Shown here piece after piece: positions 16,703-25,920 of a stretch of DNA of 64,000 bases. Every line of letters starts with the position of its first letter. Position 1 is the first letter of the stretch. Origin of the DNA: a bacterium. Lineage in GTDB: Bacteria; UBP6; UBA1177. A program made the position numbers and the translations under genes. The stretch is taken from assembly GCA_017961325.1 (NCBI GenBank), contig JAGCXM010000031.1, forward strand, positions 1 to 64,000, in the 5' to 3' direction. Below the pieces are notes generated by a model, which was not told where the DNA came from, ran no database searches, and saw only the letters and a program-made list of their open reading frames with translations.

Positions 16703-18859
16703 ATGGATTACAATGTTAACGAAAATGAAGCGAACAAAGATTCGTGGAAAAACTACGGAAGAAACATTGTCGATCTTGCAAAGGCGGGGAAACTCGATCC
16801 TGTGATCGGGCGTGACGGCGAGATACGGCGGATCATCAGGATTCTTTCGAGAAGAACGAAAAACAACCCCGTCATCATCGGTCAGCCCGGTGTCGGCAAG
16901 ACGGCGATCGTTGAAGGTTTGGCACGCAGGATCGTGCGCGGTGATGTTCCGGTCAGCCTTCAAAACAAGGAGATCTTCGAACTCGATATGGGTGCACTTA
17001 TCTCCGGAGCAAAATACCGCGGCGAATTCGAGGAAAGGCTCAAAGAAGTTCTGAAAGCTATCAAGGAATCGGAAGGAAAGATCATTCTTTTCATCGATGA
17101 GCTGCACACGATCGTCGGAGCGGGCAAAGCAGACGGCAGCATGGATGCGGCGAACATGCTGAAACCTATGCTTGCACGAGGCGAACTCCACTGCATAGGC
17201 GCGACTACGCTCGACGAGTACAGAAAGTACATCGAGAAGGATGCCGCGCTTGAAAGAAGGTTTCAGCCACTTATCGTCCAGCCGCCGGATGAAGACGAAA
17301 CAATCTCCATTCTGCGTGGTCTGCGTGAACGTTTCGAGATCCACCACGGCATAACAATTTCTGAAGGTGCCATCGTTTCGGCGGTAAAACTGTCGAACAG
17401 ATACATTTCAGACCGTTTCCAGCCGGATAAATCTATAGACCTGATCGATGAAGCGTGCGCAATGCTCAGGACCGACAACGACAGTATGCCGGCTGAACTA
17501 GACGACCTGAGAAGGAAAAAACTCCAGCTCCAGATCGAATTCGAAGGTTTCCGCAGAAAAGATTCGGGTGCCACAAAAGAAGAGATCAGAGCTATAGAAG
17601 AAAAACTCAGGGAGACGACAGAAGCTTACGACAGGCAGTATAAGGTATGGCAGAAGGAAAAGGCTTCGATCGAAGAAGTCAAAAAGCTCAAAAAAGAGAT
17701 CGACGAAGTAAAAACGATGATCGAAAGAGCCCAGAGCGAGGGCGATTTCAACAAGGTCGGAGAGCTGCAGTACGGCAGACTCAGAACGCTTGAGGCCAAA
17801 CTGAAAGAGGCTCAGGAGATAACCAAGAACGAAAACGTCATGGTAACCGAAGTTTTGACCGAAAAGCAGATCGCCGAAGTCGTCAGTAAGTGGACCGGGA
17901 TACCTGTTTCGAGCATGACGCAGACTGAAAAAGAGAGGATACTCAACCTTTCGAACAGGCTGAAAGAGGACATCATCGGTCAGAACGAGGCAATCGAGAG
18001 CATCACTCAGGCTATTCTGAGGTCACGTGCAGGGCTCACCAACCCGAACAGACCGCTCGGATCGTTCATTTTCGTAGGTCCGACAGGCGTCGGAAAGACC
18101 GAACTTGCCAAAAAACTGGCCGAACAGCTCTTCGATACGGCCGACAACATGGTTCGTATCGATATGAGCGAATACATGGAGAAATTCTCAGTTTCGAGAC
18201 TCATCGGTGCGCCTCCAGGATACGTCGGATACGATGAAGGCGGACAGCTTACCGAAGCGGTCAGAAGGAAACCCTACTCCATCGTTCTTTTGGACGAGAT
18301 AGAAAAGGCGCATGAAGATGTCTTCAACATTCTGCTTCAGATACTTGAAGACGGCCGTCTTACCGACAATCAGGGTCGTACCGTATCGTTTAAAAACACG
18401 ATAATAATCATGACTTCGAACCTCGGAAGCGACCTTATCGAAGCGAAAGACGGAAAACTGACCGAAGCTGAGCACGAAGCGATAATGCAGACGATCAAAG
18501 GGCGTTTCAAGCCCGAATTCATCAACAGGATTGACGATATAATCGTCTTCAACCCGCTTTCTGGCGACAATCTGAAGGAGATAACGGCTCTTCTGCTCAG
18601 GAACATCAACAAAATTCTTGAGGACAAAGAGCTTCACCTCGACCTTGACGACAAAGCAATGCAGAAGGTCATCGACGAATCCTTCAACACCGAATACGGC
18701 GCAAGACCGGTCCGCCGTTACCTTGAAAAGAATATCGAAACGCTGCTTGCTACCGAGATTCTGAAAGGCAACCTGCCGCCGAAGACGAACGCCGTCATCA
18801 CCGTCGAGAACGGAAAATTCAAACTGGTTAAAAAAGAGAATCCAAAGATAAAAGGCTGA
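16703..18859 (+). CDS. clpB: ClpB-type disaggregase lacking the N-terminal domain
   Basis: This 718-residue AAA+ chaperone rescues aggregated proteins. The first AAA module has Walker A GQPGVGKT at 60-67 and Walker [10 protein letters not shown] near 132-140. A long ClpB-style middle coiled coil follows (about 270-400, including [15 protein letters not shown]). The second AAA module has Walker A GPTGVGKT near 459-466, the pore-loop [13 protein letters not shown] and Walker [11 protein letters not shown]. ClpB is usually ~860 residues; here the whole Clp-N repeat domain is absent and the protein begins almost directly at the [11 protein letters not shown] motif. The start is ATG 16703 with GGAGG five bases upstream; a TTG farther up (16664) has no SD. 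No ClpP-binding loop (IGF/L) was noticed, which fits ClpB over ClpA/C. Transcribed away from the dksA operon. Confidence 0.93.
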   Translation: MDYNVNENEANKDSWKNYGRNIVDLAKAGKLDPVIGRDGEIRRIIRILSRRTKNNPVIIGQPGVGKTAIVEGLARRIVRGDVPVSLQNKEIFELDMGALISGAKYRGEFEERLKEVLKAIKESEGKIILFIDELHTIVGAGKADGSMDAANMLKPMLARGELHCIGATTLDEYRKYIEKDAALERRFQPLIVQPPDEDETISILRGLRERFEIHHGITISEGAIVSAVKLSNRYISDRFQPDKSIDLIDEACAMLRTDNDSMPAELDDLRRKKLQLQIEFEGFRRKDSGATKEEIRAIEEKLRETTEAYDRQYKVWQKEKASIEEVKKLKKEIDEVKTMIERAQSEGDFNKVGELQYGRLRTLEAKLKEAQEITKNENVMVTEVLTEKQIAEVVSKWTGIPVSSMTQTEKERILNLSNRLKEDIIGQNEAIESITQAILRSRAGLTNPNRPLGSFIFVGPTGVGKTELAKKLAEQLFDTADNMVRIDMSEYMEKFSVSRLIGAPPGYVGYDEGGQLTEAVRRKPYSIVLLDEIEKAHEDVFNILLQILEDGRLTDNQGRTVSFKNTIIIMTSNLGSDLIEAKDGKLTEAEHEAIMQTIKGRFKPEFINRIDDIIVFNPLSGDNLKEITALLLRNINKILEDKELHLDLDDKAMQKVIDESFNTEYGARPVRRYLEKNIETLLATEILKGNLPPKTNAVITVENGKFKLVKKENPKIKG

Positions 18860-18861
18860 TT

Positions 18862-20031
18862 TTACTTAATTTTAACAACACCGTCACCAAAACGGATTTC
18901 AAAGGGATTCTCTTTTTGCAGATCCGCGCTTTTTTTAACGGTTCTGCCGTTCTGTGAAACAATCGCAAAACCTTTTGAGAGCGGATAAAGAGGATTATTC
19001 ATTTCAAGCAGTTTTTCAAGTTCCGAAAATTCCGTACTTTTCCTGCTTAATATTTCACGCACCAATGCTCCGGCTTTCAGCATCAGTTTTTCCGTTCTGT
19101 GAAATATTCCGCTTATTATTTCGTTAGGATTTTTCAAAGAAAGCGTCAGATTGTCGAGCAGCATGAATTTCGAAAAAAGAATTCCTTCAGTTTGTTTCTT
19201 CAATAAATTCAGCTGATTGTCAACATTCTGCAGAATTTCGGAAGCGTCCGGAAATATGAGTTCCGCAGCAGCGCTAGGAGTCGGAACCGAAAAACTCGCC
19301 GCCAAATCGAGAATCGTTGAATCTGTTTCGTGACCGACAGCGCTGACCACCGGTTTTCCGCATTTTATCACGGCTATCGCCAGTTCTTCGGAGTTGAAGA
19401 CTTCAAGATCTTCTTTCGAGCCCCCTCCCCTGCCGATTATTATCACTTCGACTTCATCAAGTTTTTCAAGCCTTTTCAAAGCAGCTACAATGCTTGCCGA
19501 TGCATCTTTACCCTGCACCAGAGCGGGTGAAAGAACGATTTCGGCTGCCGGGAAACGCTTTCTGGAAACTCTGATTATGTCGTGAATCGCCGCCCCGCTT
19601 TCAGCCGTGACGACACCGACCGTTTTCGGATATTCCGGAAGCTGTTTCTTGTGCTCTGCGTCAAAAACTCCTTCCCTGTAAAGTTTCTCCTTCAGCATTT
19701 TAAACTGCATCGCCGCCATTCCCTCACCGAAAGGAATGACAAGAGAAGCGACGAGCGTTATTTCAGTCCGCGGTTCGTAAACCGAAATTCTGCCGTAAAC
19801 GATATACTCTGCATCATTTTTCAAATCGGCGTGGTTCATTTTCTGCTGATTTTTGAAAAGCGCGCACTTGATCTGCGCATCGCTATCCTTCAAAGTAAAA
19901 TAGATGTGACCTGAATATGCCCGCGTCAGATTGGTCATTTCTCCGCGCAGAGCGACAAAACCGAAAGCACCTTCTACCGCATTCTTCAAATCTCGCACAA
20001 AGGCAGATACCGGAACGACAACTTCCTGCAA
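18862..20031 (-). CDS. xseA: Exodeoxyribonuclease VII large subunit
   Basis: This 389-residue subunit of a single-strand exonuclease has an N-terminal OB fold (GFVALRGEMTNLTRAYSGHI, about 23-42), the catalytic-domain signatures VGVVTAESGAAIHDI and IIGRGGGSKEDL, the conserved GHETDSTILD, and a C-terminal helical/beta tail ending NGRTVKKSADL. It is somewhat shorter than the usual 400-450. It starts with TTG 20031 behind GGAG, 11 nt after the cvpA stop. Convergent with clpB with a 2-nt gap and no terminator visible. The small subunit gene xseB is not in the window. Confidence 0.93.
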   Translation of the reverse strand: MQEVVVPVSAFVRDLKNAVEGAFGFVALRGEMTNLTRAYSGHIYFTLKDSDAQIKCALFKNQQKMNHADLKNDAEYIVYGRISVYEPRTEITLVASLVIPFGEGMAAMQFKMLKEKLYREGVFDAEHKKQLPEYPKTVGVVTAESGAAIHDIIRVSRKRFPAAEIVLSPALVQGKDASASIVAALKRLEKLDEVEVIIIGRGGGSKEDLEVFNSEELAIAVIKCGKPVVSAVGHETDSTILDLAASFSVPTPSAAAELIFPDASEILQNVDNQLNLLKKQTEGILFSKFMLLDNLTLSLKNPNEIISGIFHRTEKLMLKAGALVREILSRKSTEFSELEKLLEMNNPLYPLSKGFAIVSQNGRTVKKSADLQKENPFEIRFGDGVVKIK

Positions 20032-20042
20032 ATTTTACTCCG

Positions 20043-20513
20043 TTAAAAAAACAGAAGCCCGGTTTCATCAAGGATGAATTTTATTATGCCGTAAAACATC
20101 GAATCTCCGGCATAAGGCTTCAGCTCTGTTAAAACATTACGATTCAAAAGGGAATCAAAAATATAAATGGCTACAAAAACAACCGCAAGACCTTTAAAAA
20201 AACCGACTGCCACACCAATGACACAGTTCATTTTTCCCAAAGCTCCTTCCTTGTCCCTGATCAGATCGCGGAGAGCAAAAAACATCAGTTTGTATGTCAC
20301 GAAATAAGCGGCTACAAACGCAACGATATAAAAAGTCGTGTATAACTTCGGTCCTGTAAATTCCTGCATCGCAGATTCAAGCGACGGAATTTTGAAGACG
20401 AAAAAAATTACAGTAAAGATAACGAGTTTCAATATTTCCTTGAAACCGCCGCCGATACCGCCGGCAAGCATGGCAAGAGCTATAAAAATCAAAAAAACAA
20501 TATCCAGAACCAT
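20043..20513 (-). CDS. cvpA: CvpA-family membrane protein
   Basis: This 156-residue integral membrane protein has four hydrophobic segments (about 2-20, 28-45, 60-80, 98-120) and an N-terminal pattern (V-L-D-I-V-F-L-I-F-I-A-L..GGIGGGFKEI) typical of the CvpA/colicin V production family. Family members are linked to envelope stress tolerance and colicin V export; the molecular role is unsettled. Good SD (GGGAG) before ATG 20513. Co-transcribed with xseA. Confidence 0.85.
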   Translation of the reverse strand: MVLDIVFLIFIALAMLAGGIGGGFKEILKLVIFTVIFFVFKIPSLESAMQEFTGPKLYTTFYIVAFVAAYFVTYKLMFFALRDLIRDKEGALGKMNCVIGVAVGFFKGLAVVFVAIYIFDSLLNRNVLTELKPYAGDSMFYGIIKFILDETGLLFF

Positions 20514-20593
20514 AAAAACTCCCCTTTCCGCCAGCGGATAATAGCAGAAAAAATCGGGAAATTAAGATTTTTGCATTTTTTTCACATTTTTTC

Positions 20594-20621
20594 TTGACAT
20601 CATGCCTTTTTCCGCTACCAT
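20594..20621 (+). promoter_or_regulatory. Promoter of tRNA-Phe
   Basis: Consensus TTGACA (20594-20599), 16 bp, TACCAT (20616-20621), ending 14 nt before the mature tRNA 5' end. Confidence 0.6.
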
Positions 20622-20635
20622 TTCGCCCGTTTGGT

Positions 20636-20711
20636 GCCCAGGTAGCTCAGTCGGTAGAGCAGGGGACTGAAAATCCCCGTGTGGGCAGTTCGATTCTGTC
20701 CCTGGGCACCA
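20636..20711 (+). tRNA. tRNA-Phe (GAA)
   Basis: 76-nt cloverleaf: acceptor GCCCAGG/CCTGGGC, discriminator A and an encoded CCA. The anticodon stem GGGGA/TCCCC encloses the loop CTGAAAA with anticodon GAA (20669-20671), and the T-arm carries GTTCGATTC. Confidence 0.97.
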
Positions 20712-20817
20712 GCTTCCTTGATTCAATCCTTAAATTTTTCAGGTTTCAGCTTAAACTGGTTGCTTTTTTGTCTGAAAAGGCGTTTTTTATTAGGAAAATA
20801 GAAAAAAGGTTAAAGGA

Positions 20818-21669
20818 TTATCTGATAATAAATTCGATTTGTTCCTTATCGACATGCGGATTTATCATAAGGAAAAAGACTTTCCTTGAGTCGTCGCTTG
20901 CAACAAGCGCGACTTTGTCGCTTTTTTTGATTCCGATATTTGTAAAAAGAAGTATTTTTTCAGTGTGACTCAACGAATTAATAATGGTTTCAGGGACAAA
21001 TTCGGTGTAATTCCGGTTAAAAATATCTTTAAAAGTGGTAAGCGATTTTAACGGGAAACGGCTTGTCATCGTCTCCTCCTTGAAAATCACCGATTCGGCA
21101 TTTTCAAGTTCCAAGGTGAAAATCTGTTCCGAAACCTCTTTCAATTTCTTTTTCGTGGTCGAAATTTTTACTGCTTTGTCGGAAAAAAGTTCATTGTTCG
21201 GTTCAAGCTGTGACAGAACCGAAGTAAAACGGTCGATGTCGAAAAGAAAGTGCTTCGCCGCGATTTTTTTGAAAACAGAGGCGGGAATGTGGACGAAATT
21301 AATGGTAAAACCGGGGAAAATCTTCAGAATCGTCTCTTTTATCTGATTGATCAAAGCGGAATTTATAAAACCGATTACTATTTCTTTCGTCTCCTTTTTA
21401 AAAGAAAGCGGTATAGCCAGAAGCCGCGACATCACATCCGGAGTAAAGAAACGAGAGAAGAAATCGTCGGACAGCATCCCCTTTTTTTCATCGTAAATAA
21501 CCGGAAAACCTTCATGTTCATAAAAATTCGCAAGTTTTTTCTCGTCAATCATCCCTTTTGCAAGCGCGAACCAGATCGGATCGACATTGACTTTCATTTT
21601 CAGGATTTTGTTAGCATTTTCTGCGTTTACAACGTCTTCCTGAACCATTTTCAGAACCAGATTTCTCAT
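20818..21669 (-). CDS. Stand-alone MshEN/GspE N-terminal-like protein
   Basis: This is a 283-residue protein. Residues ~1-150 resemble the N-terminal domain of type II secretion/type IV pilus ATPases (GspE, PilB, MshE): an opening helical part with DPIWFALAKGMIDEKKLANF, then FFTPDVMSRLLAIPLSFKKE and a GFINS..I..I strand-helix, the pattern that in MshEN domains binds cyclic di-GMP. There is no ATPase domain. The C-terminal half is unassigned. Start ATG 21669 with GGAG seven bases upstream; 12 nt downstream of nadE. The HD-GYP protein at 41827-43476 has a similar N-terminus, and a PilF-like protein is encoded in the same operon, so a role in cyclic di-GMP or pilus control is suggested but unproven. 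Confidence 0.6.
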   Translation of the reverse strand: MRNLVLKMVQEDVVNAENANKILKMKVNVDPIWFALAKGMIDEKKLANFYEHEGFPVIYDEKKGMLSDDFFSRFFTPDVMSRLLAIPLSFKKETKEIVIGFINSALINQIKETILKIFPGFTINFVHIPASVFKKIAAKHFLFDIDRFTSVLSQLEPNNELFSDKAVKISTTKKKLKEVSEQIFTLELENAESVIFKEETMTSRFPLKSLTTFKDIFNRNYTEFVPETIINSLSHTEKILLFTNIGIKKSDKVALVASDDSRKVFFLMINPHVDKEQIEFIIR

Positions 21670-21681
21670 TTGAAATCTCCA

Positions 21682-22467
21682 TTATATTTTTGCAACAATT
21701 GGAACATTGCGTTTGTAACGCATTGAATTTATTCTTGTTTTAACAAAACGAACCAGTTTTTCGTCAAAACCGTTCCGGATAATCTCTTCTTCGCTCAATC
21801 CCAAATCCGAGATTGCGTGAATGACAGGGTCCATCGTCTGATAGGAATAGCCTATTTCGCCTTCGTCGGCCTGACCTTCAAAAAGATCCGCGCTCGGCGC
21901 TTTTTCAATTACGCTAGCCGGAAGCCCGAGGTATCGTGCGAACTCAAAAATATCTGTTTTGTATATACTGCCGATAGGATTTATCGCGGAAGCGCCGTCG
22001 CCGAACATCGTGAAATATCCGAGCTCGATTTCGCTTTTGTTTCCCGTTCCCAAAACTATTGCACCGTTTGCCGCCGAAAAATCAAAAAGAGTCATCATCC
22101 GTGTTCTAGCCATGATGTTTCCGAGCCGCCCTTTCCTGGAAAAATCCGGATTTGTCATATTGTTTGCAGCAAATGCGTCAACGACAGCCGAAATTTCGAT
22201 TTTCAGGCTGTTTATTCCGGTATTCTCAACGACTTTAAGTGCATCTTCGGTACTTTTCGCGCTTGAAGTTTTATACGGCATGAGAATTCCCGTCACATTT
22301 TCCTTACCCAACGCCCTCGCCGCAAGTGCAGCTACAAGTGCGCTGTCAAGCCCGCCGGAAAGTCCCAGAACAGCCTTTTTCAAGCCTGTTTTTCCGATTT
22401 CCGAGACTAAAAATGAGGTAAGTTTCTGCAGCAGCCGTTCAAAATCAAGTTTTGGAAGAACAATCAT
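21682..22467 (-). CDS. nadE: NH3-dependent NAD synthetase
   Basis: This ~261-residue enzyme amidates deamido-NAD to NAD using ATP and ammonia. The PP-loop SGGLDSALVAA (about 37-47), the GTGNKSE motif, the NPIGSIYKT segment and the C-terminal RYKRNVPIV are all family markers. There is no glutaminase domain, so free ammonia is the donor. It starts at ATG 22467, which overlaps the stop of the preceding gene (TGATG) with GAGGT upstream; a TTG one codon earlier is less likely. Confidence 0.95.
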   Translation of the reverse strand: MIVLPKLDFERLLQKLTSFLVSEIGKTGLKKAVLGLSGGLDSALVAALAARALGKENVTGILMPYKTSSAKSTEDALKVVENTGINSLKIEISAVVDAFAANNMTNPDFSRKGRLGNIMARTRMMTLFDFSAANGAIVLGTGNKSEIELGYFTMFGDGASAINPIGSIYKTDIFEFARYLGLPASVIEKAPSADLFEGQADEGEIGYSYQTMDPVIHAISDLGLSEEEIIRNGFDEKLVRFVKTRINSMRYKRNVPIVAKI

Positions 22468-22955
22468 CAAACACCTCTTATTTTAAGCTGATTCAATAAT
22501 GATTTACGAATGTTAAGTGAATTTGAAAAGTAATCGGAAAGAATATTTTCCTTCTTTTCATCGGCAGAAAAACCCGAAACGGCGCAGTAGTCGGATTCTA
22601 TCGCCTCAAGCGTTTTTGAATCGAAATCCGAAAAAAGCGTCTCACGGCATTTTTTGATAAAATCAAGTTCAGAATCATCCGGCATCGTGAACGAATGGGC
22701 AAGCTCGGCAAGCCACGATGCAGCTATGAAGTTGCGCGGATTTCTGCGGAGAGGAGCCGTCTCTTCAAGTGAAACGAAATCATCCAGAAAATAGGTGTTG
22801 TTCTTCCGGCTGAGGACGACTTCACAGTTTTCAAAAAGGGAGAAATTGTCTTTTTTCGAGAAAAACCGGTAAGTCTCGCCCTCCTTCGAAATAGTGTGAA
22901 AAAAGCCCGAACCGTGAGCCTTTTTGTATGTTATCGTTCCCTGAACAATATACAT
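22467..22955 (-). CDS. Small protein, possibly RecO-like
   Basis: This is a 162-residue protein. The first ~75 residues form a beta-rich segment (MYIVQGTITYKKAHGSGFFH...) that could be an OB fold, followed by helices with AASWLAELAHSF and DFIKKCRETL. This order resembles RecO, the repair mediator that loads RecA, but the protein is shorter than usual (~240) and the C-terminal zinc-binding part is missing; the similarity is by arrangement only. It overlaps both neighbours by one base (TGATG junctions), so its translation is coupled to the TPR lipoprotein upstream and nadE downstream. A longer in-frame start at 23042 would overlap the TPR gene and lacks support. Confidence 0.55.
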   Translation of the reverse strand: MYIVQGTITYKKAHGSGFFHTISKEGETYRFFSKKDNFSLFENCEVVLSRKNNTYFLDDFVSLEETAPLRRNPRNFIAASWLAELAHSFTMPDDSELDFIKKCRETLFSDFDSKTLEAIESDYCAVSGFSADEKKENILSDYFSNSLNIRKSLLNQLKIRGV

Positions 22956-23791
22956 CAATCCACCGATTCTATCTGTTGTTTTTTCCTCGGCGAGCGCTGA
23001 ACATCGCCGCTGACTCCATACTTTTGTGCAAGTTCGACACATTCAGCAAGGAACGGCATCGAAATTTCCTTTGTGTTCATTGCCTGAATTTCAAGGCATC
23101 TGCGGAGATATTTCTGCCATTCTTCCTCTCTCTGCAGCATAATCATTTTAAGGGCACCGCGATAGAGAACTTCTACATCAGCCGAATTGCAGTCGATATT
23201 TTTTTTGTAGTTTTCCGCCGCAAGTTCATGAATGTTCTGCTCGTCGTAAACAAGCCCCATCTGCTTGTATGCCTCGCAGTATGTTCCGCGCATTTTCAGT
23301 GCGGTATTCAAATGCTGTTTTGCCAGATCGTAACGCTTCTGCAGACGATAAATCCTGCCGATACTCGTTTCAACATAGTAAGGATAAGGATACATCGTGT
23401 CGTCAAGAACTTCGTTAAATTCTGAAAGCGCTTTTTCGTACTCGCCCTGCTCCAGATAAAGGATTCCGAGCCGATACTTCGATTCTGAATATTTTTTATC
23501 TATTTTCAAGGCCTTACGGTAATTTTCCTCAGCTTTTTTGTAATCACCCTCAAGAAAAAACACATAACCCAGCTCGTTGTAATACTGCGGAAGATCCGGG
23601 GCTGCATCGATTGCCATAATAAATTCGCGTTTTGCCTTGATTAAATCGCCCTGCCACAAAGCGTTGAGTCCGAGTTGATAGTGACCGTCGCTTTTTCGTT
23701 CGTCACTTACGGTTTTCATATCAGTCGAGGAACACGCAACAACAAGTTGAAAAAGCACGGTAATTAAAAATAACGATTTGATTTTACTCAT
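22955..23791 (-). CDS. TPR lipoprotein, PilF/PilW-like
   Basis: This 278-residue lipoprotein has a signal ending LVVACSST (lipobox Cys at about 20) and at least four TPR units from about residue 36 to 195 (e.g. YYNELGYVFFLEGDYKKAEE, YRLGILYLEQGEYEKALSEF). This architecture matches PilF/PilW pilotins that help assemble the type IV pilus secretin in the outer membrane, though generic TPR lipoproteins look alike. First gene of a four-gene operon with the RecO-like gene, nadE and the MshEN protein. SD GAGGAAAA precedes ATG 23791. Confidence 0.75.
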   Translation of the reverse strand: MSKIKSLFLITVLFQLVVACSSTDMKTVSDERKSDGHYQLGLNALWQGDLIKAKREFIMAIDAAPDLPQYYNELGYVFFLEGDYKKAEENYRKALKIDKKYSESKYRLGILYLEQGEYEKALSEFNEVLDDTMYPYPYYVETSIGRIYRLQKRYDLAKQHLNTALKMRGTYCEAYKQMGLVYDEQNIHELAAENYKKNIDCNSADVEVLYRGALKMIMLQREEEWQKYLRRCLEIQAMNTKEISMPFLAECVELAQKYGVSGDVQRSPRKKQQIESVD

Positions 23792-23911
23792 TTTTCCTCT
23801 TTACCAATAAAAAACAAAAATCACGGTATGATATTTATATAAGGATAAAATGCAATTCTTAATCGTAAAAATTTCACTTTTTAGGCAAAAGTTATTTGCA
23901 AAACACAAATT

Positions 23912-23932
23912 TTGCAGGAAGAGCTCTTGCAA
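23912..23932. promoter_or_regulatory. Palindrome upstream of ansA
   Basis: A perfect 10-bp palindrome AAGAGCTCTT (23919-23928) with near-symmetrical TTGC/GCAA flanks lies in the 187-bp divergent gap, 47 nt before ansA. It could be an operator; no regulator is implied by sequence. Confidence 0.3.
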
Positions 23933-23978
23933 TAAAAAAAATATTATATAAATTCCCCCGGAAGATCAGGAGGTAATT

Positions 23979-24998
23979 ATGGCACAGAAAAAAATCCTCA
24001 TAATCCACACGGGCGGAACTTTCGTGATGGAATCAAATGAAAAAGGGCTTCTCACACCGGGGAATTACGCTTTGGAATACATTTCCGAGAGAATCAAGCC
24101 GCTTTTTGACGCGGAAATCGTTCAGGAACAGCTCTGCAATCTGGATTCGTCACTTTTCAGACCGATGCACTGGGCAAAAATCGCGCAGCACATCGCGAAA
24201 AACTACGATTCATACGACGGTTTCGTCGTCATTCACGGTACAGACACTATGGCTTACACCGCGTCAGCACTCTCTTTCATGCTGAAAAATCTTGGAAAAC
24301 CAGTCGTTATGACAGGTGCGCAGCTCCCTTTGATCGACCGCAGAAGCGACGCCTTCATGAATCTGGTTGACGCTATGGAAGTCGCGATAAACAGCGATTT
24401 GAACGAAGTCGTTCTTCTTTTCAACCACACGGTTTTCAGAGGAAACAGGGCGAAAAAGAAGGATGCATGGGATTTTGACGCATTCTACAGCCCGAACTAC
24501 AACGCTCTGATAAAGCTCGGAATCGGCATGGAAAGCAAAAAGCACCGTTTTCTGCCGAAACCGTCAGAAAAATTCGAAATCGACACACGACTCATGGAAG
24601 ATGTCGTAATCATTCCGTTTTTTCCCGGAATCGATTTCTCTTCATTTTCAGTCATGGTTAGAAACAAAAAGGTCAAAGGAATCGTTATCGAAGCCTACGG
24701 CAGCGGCAACATTCCGAGCGACAATCCAGGCCTTGAAGAACTTTTCAAGGATGCGGCGGAAAACTGCGTGCCCATTGCCGTATGCAGCCAGTCTCCGATA
24801 GGAAAAGTCAATCTGCGTCTTTACGACGTTGCTTCAAAAGCTGAATTTTACGGGCTTATCAGCGCAGTCGACATGACGCGCGAAGCGACTCTGGTAAAAA
24901 TGATGGTGGCCCTGGGAAGATACTCCGACATCAACGAAATCAAAAAATTCATGATGAAAAACTGCGCCGGAGAAAAGGAAAACGAAAATGTTGGGTAA
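23979..24998 (+). CDS. ansA: Type I L-asparaginase
   Basis: This 339-residue enzyme hydrolyses asparagine to aspartate and ammonia. The first signature IIHTGGTFVM (about 8-17, catalytic Thr) and the second VVIHGTDTMAYTASALSF (about 86-103, Thr-Asp pair) are intact; length matches cytosolic AnsA and no signal peptide is present. Strong SD (AGGAGG) before ATG 23979. The 3' end overlaps era by 11 nt, so the two are co-transcribed. Confidence 0.93.
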   Translation: MAQKKILIIHTGGTFVMESNEKGLLTPGNYALEYISERIKPLFDAEIVQEQLCNLDSSLFRPMHWAKIAQHIAKNYDSYDGFVVIHGTDTMAYTASALSFMLKNLGKPVVMTGAQLPLIDRRSDAFMNLVDAMEVAINSDLNEVVLLFNHTVFRGNRAKKKDAWDFDAFYSPNYNALIKLGIGMESKKHRFLPKPSEKFEIDTRLMEDVVIIPFFPGIDFSSFSVMVRNKKVKGIVIEAYGSGNIPSDNPGLEELFKDAAENCVPIAVCSQSPIGKVNLRLYDVASKAEFYGLISAVDMTREATLVKMMVALGRYSDINEIKKFMMKNCAGEKENENVG

Positions 24999-25920
24999 CG
25001 AGCTTGAATATTCGGGATTCGCGGCAATCATAGGCGTCCCGAACTCCGGAAAATCGACTTTCGTGAACACCGTCGTCAAATCAAAAATTTCGATCGTAAC
25101 TCCGAAGGCACAGACGACGAGAAACAAAATCCGCGGAATCTACAACGCTCCGGACACGCAGATCGTTTTTACCGACACTCCGGGAATAACTTCGACCGAT
25201 TTCGGCAAACTTCTCAACAAATGGATGAACAAATACAGCTTTTCTGCCGCGCAGGATGCTGATTTTACTATATTTTTTATAGATGTTTCGACTCAGCATC
25301 CTGAAAAGGGAATCGGTGAGGAAGAGGCTCACATCCTCAAAAATCTTCCGTCGGAAACTCCCGTAATCCTCGTTGCGAACAAGATAGATGCCGTCAAACC
25401 GATGCGAGTTGACGATACGATTGCAGTTTACAGAAAGCACTTCAACTTTGCCGCGGCTTTTGCTATTTCGGCCAAAACTGAAACCGGAATCCCGGAACTT
25501 CTCGAAGGCTTGAAACAATTCTGCAAACCCGGACCGCAGCTTTTTCAGGAAGACATGTACACAGATCAGGAAGACAACTTTCTCGTTTCAGAAATCATCC
25601 GCGAAAAACTTTTTCTCGAACTCTCGCAGGAACTGCCCTACTCCGTCGTTGTCACAGTAGAAAGGATGCGGGATCACAGGACAAAGGATATCCTGCTGGT
25701 AGATGCCACAATCCACGTTGCAAGAGACAGCCAGAAAGGAATCGTTCTCGGCAGGAAAGGGGCAACGTTGGAAAAAATCGGATCTGCAGCAAGACACGAC
25801 ATAGAAGAACTTTACGGTTGTCAGGTCGGACTAAAGCTCTTTGTCAGAGTCGAAGAAAAGTGGTTTGACAAAGAAAGACTTCTGCAGAAAGTCGGTTTTG
25901 AAAAGGATTTTGACCGCTGA
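24988..25920 (+). CDS. era: GTPase Era
   Basis: This 310-residue ribosome-assembly GTPase binds 16S rRNA and the 30S subunit. It has G1 GVPNSGKS (about 16-23), G2 around QTTRNKIRG, G3 DTPG, G4 NKID and the C-terminal KH domain with GRKGATLEKIGSAARHDIE. Length is standard. Translationally coupled to ansA by an 11-nt overlap. Its stop codon abuts the stop of the convergent thioredoxin-like gene, with no terminator between. Confidence 0.96.
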   Translation: MLGNELEYSGFAAIIGVPNSGKSTFVNTVVKSKISIVTPKAQTTRNKIRGIYNAPDTQIVFTDTPGITSTDFGKLLNKWMNKYSFSAAQDADFTIFFIDVSTQHPEKGIGEEEAHILKNLPSETPVILVANKIDAVKPMRVDDTIAVYRKHFNFAAAFAISAKTETGIPELLEGLKQFCKPGPQLFQEDMYTDQEDNFLVSEIIREKLFLELSQELPYSVVVTVERMRDHRTKDILLVDATIHVARDSQKGIVLGRKGATLEKIGSAARHDIEELYGCQVGLKLFVRVEEKWFDKERLLQKVGFEKDFDR

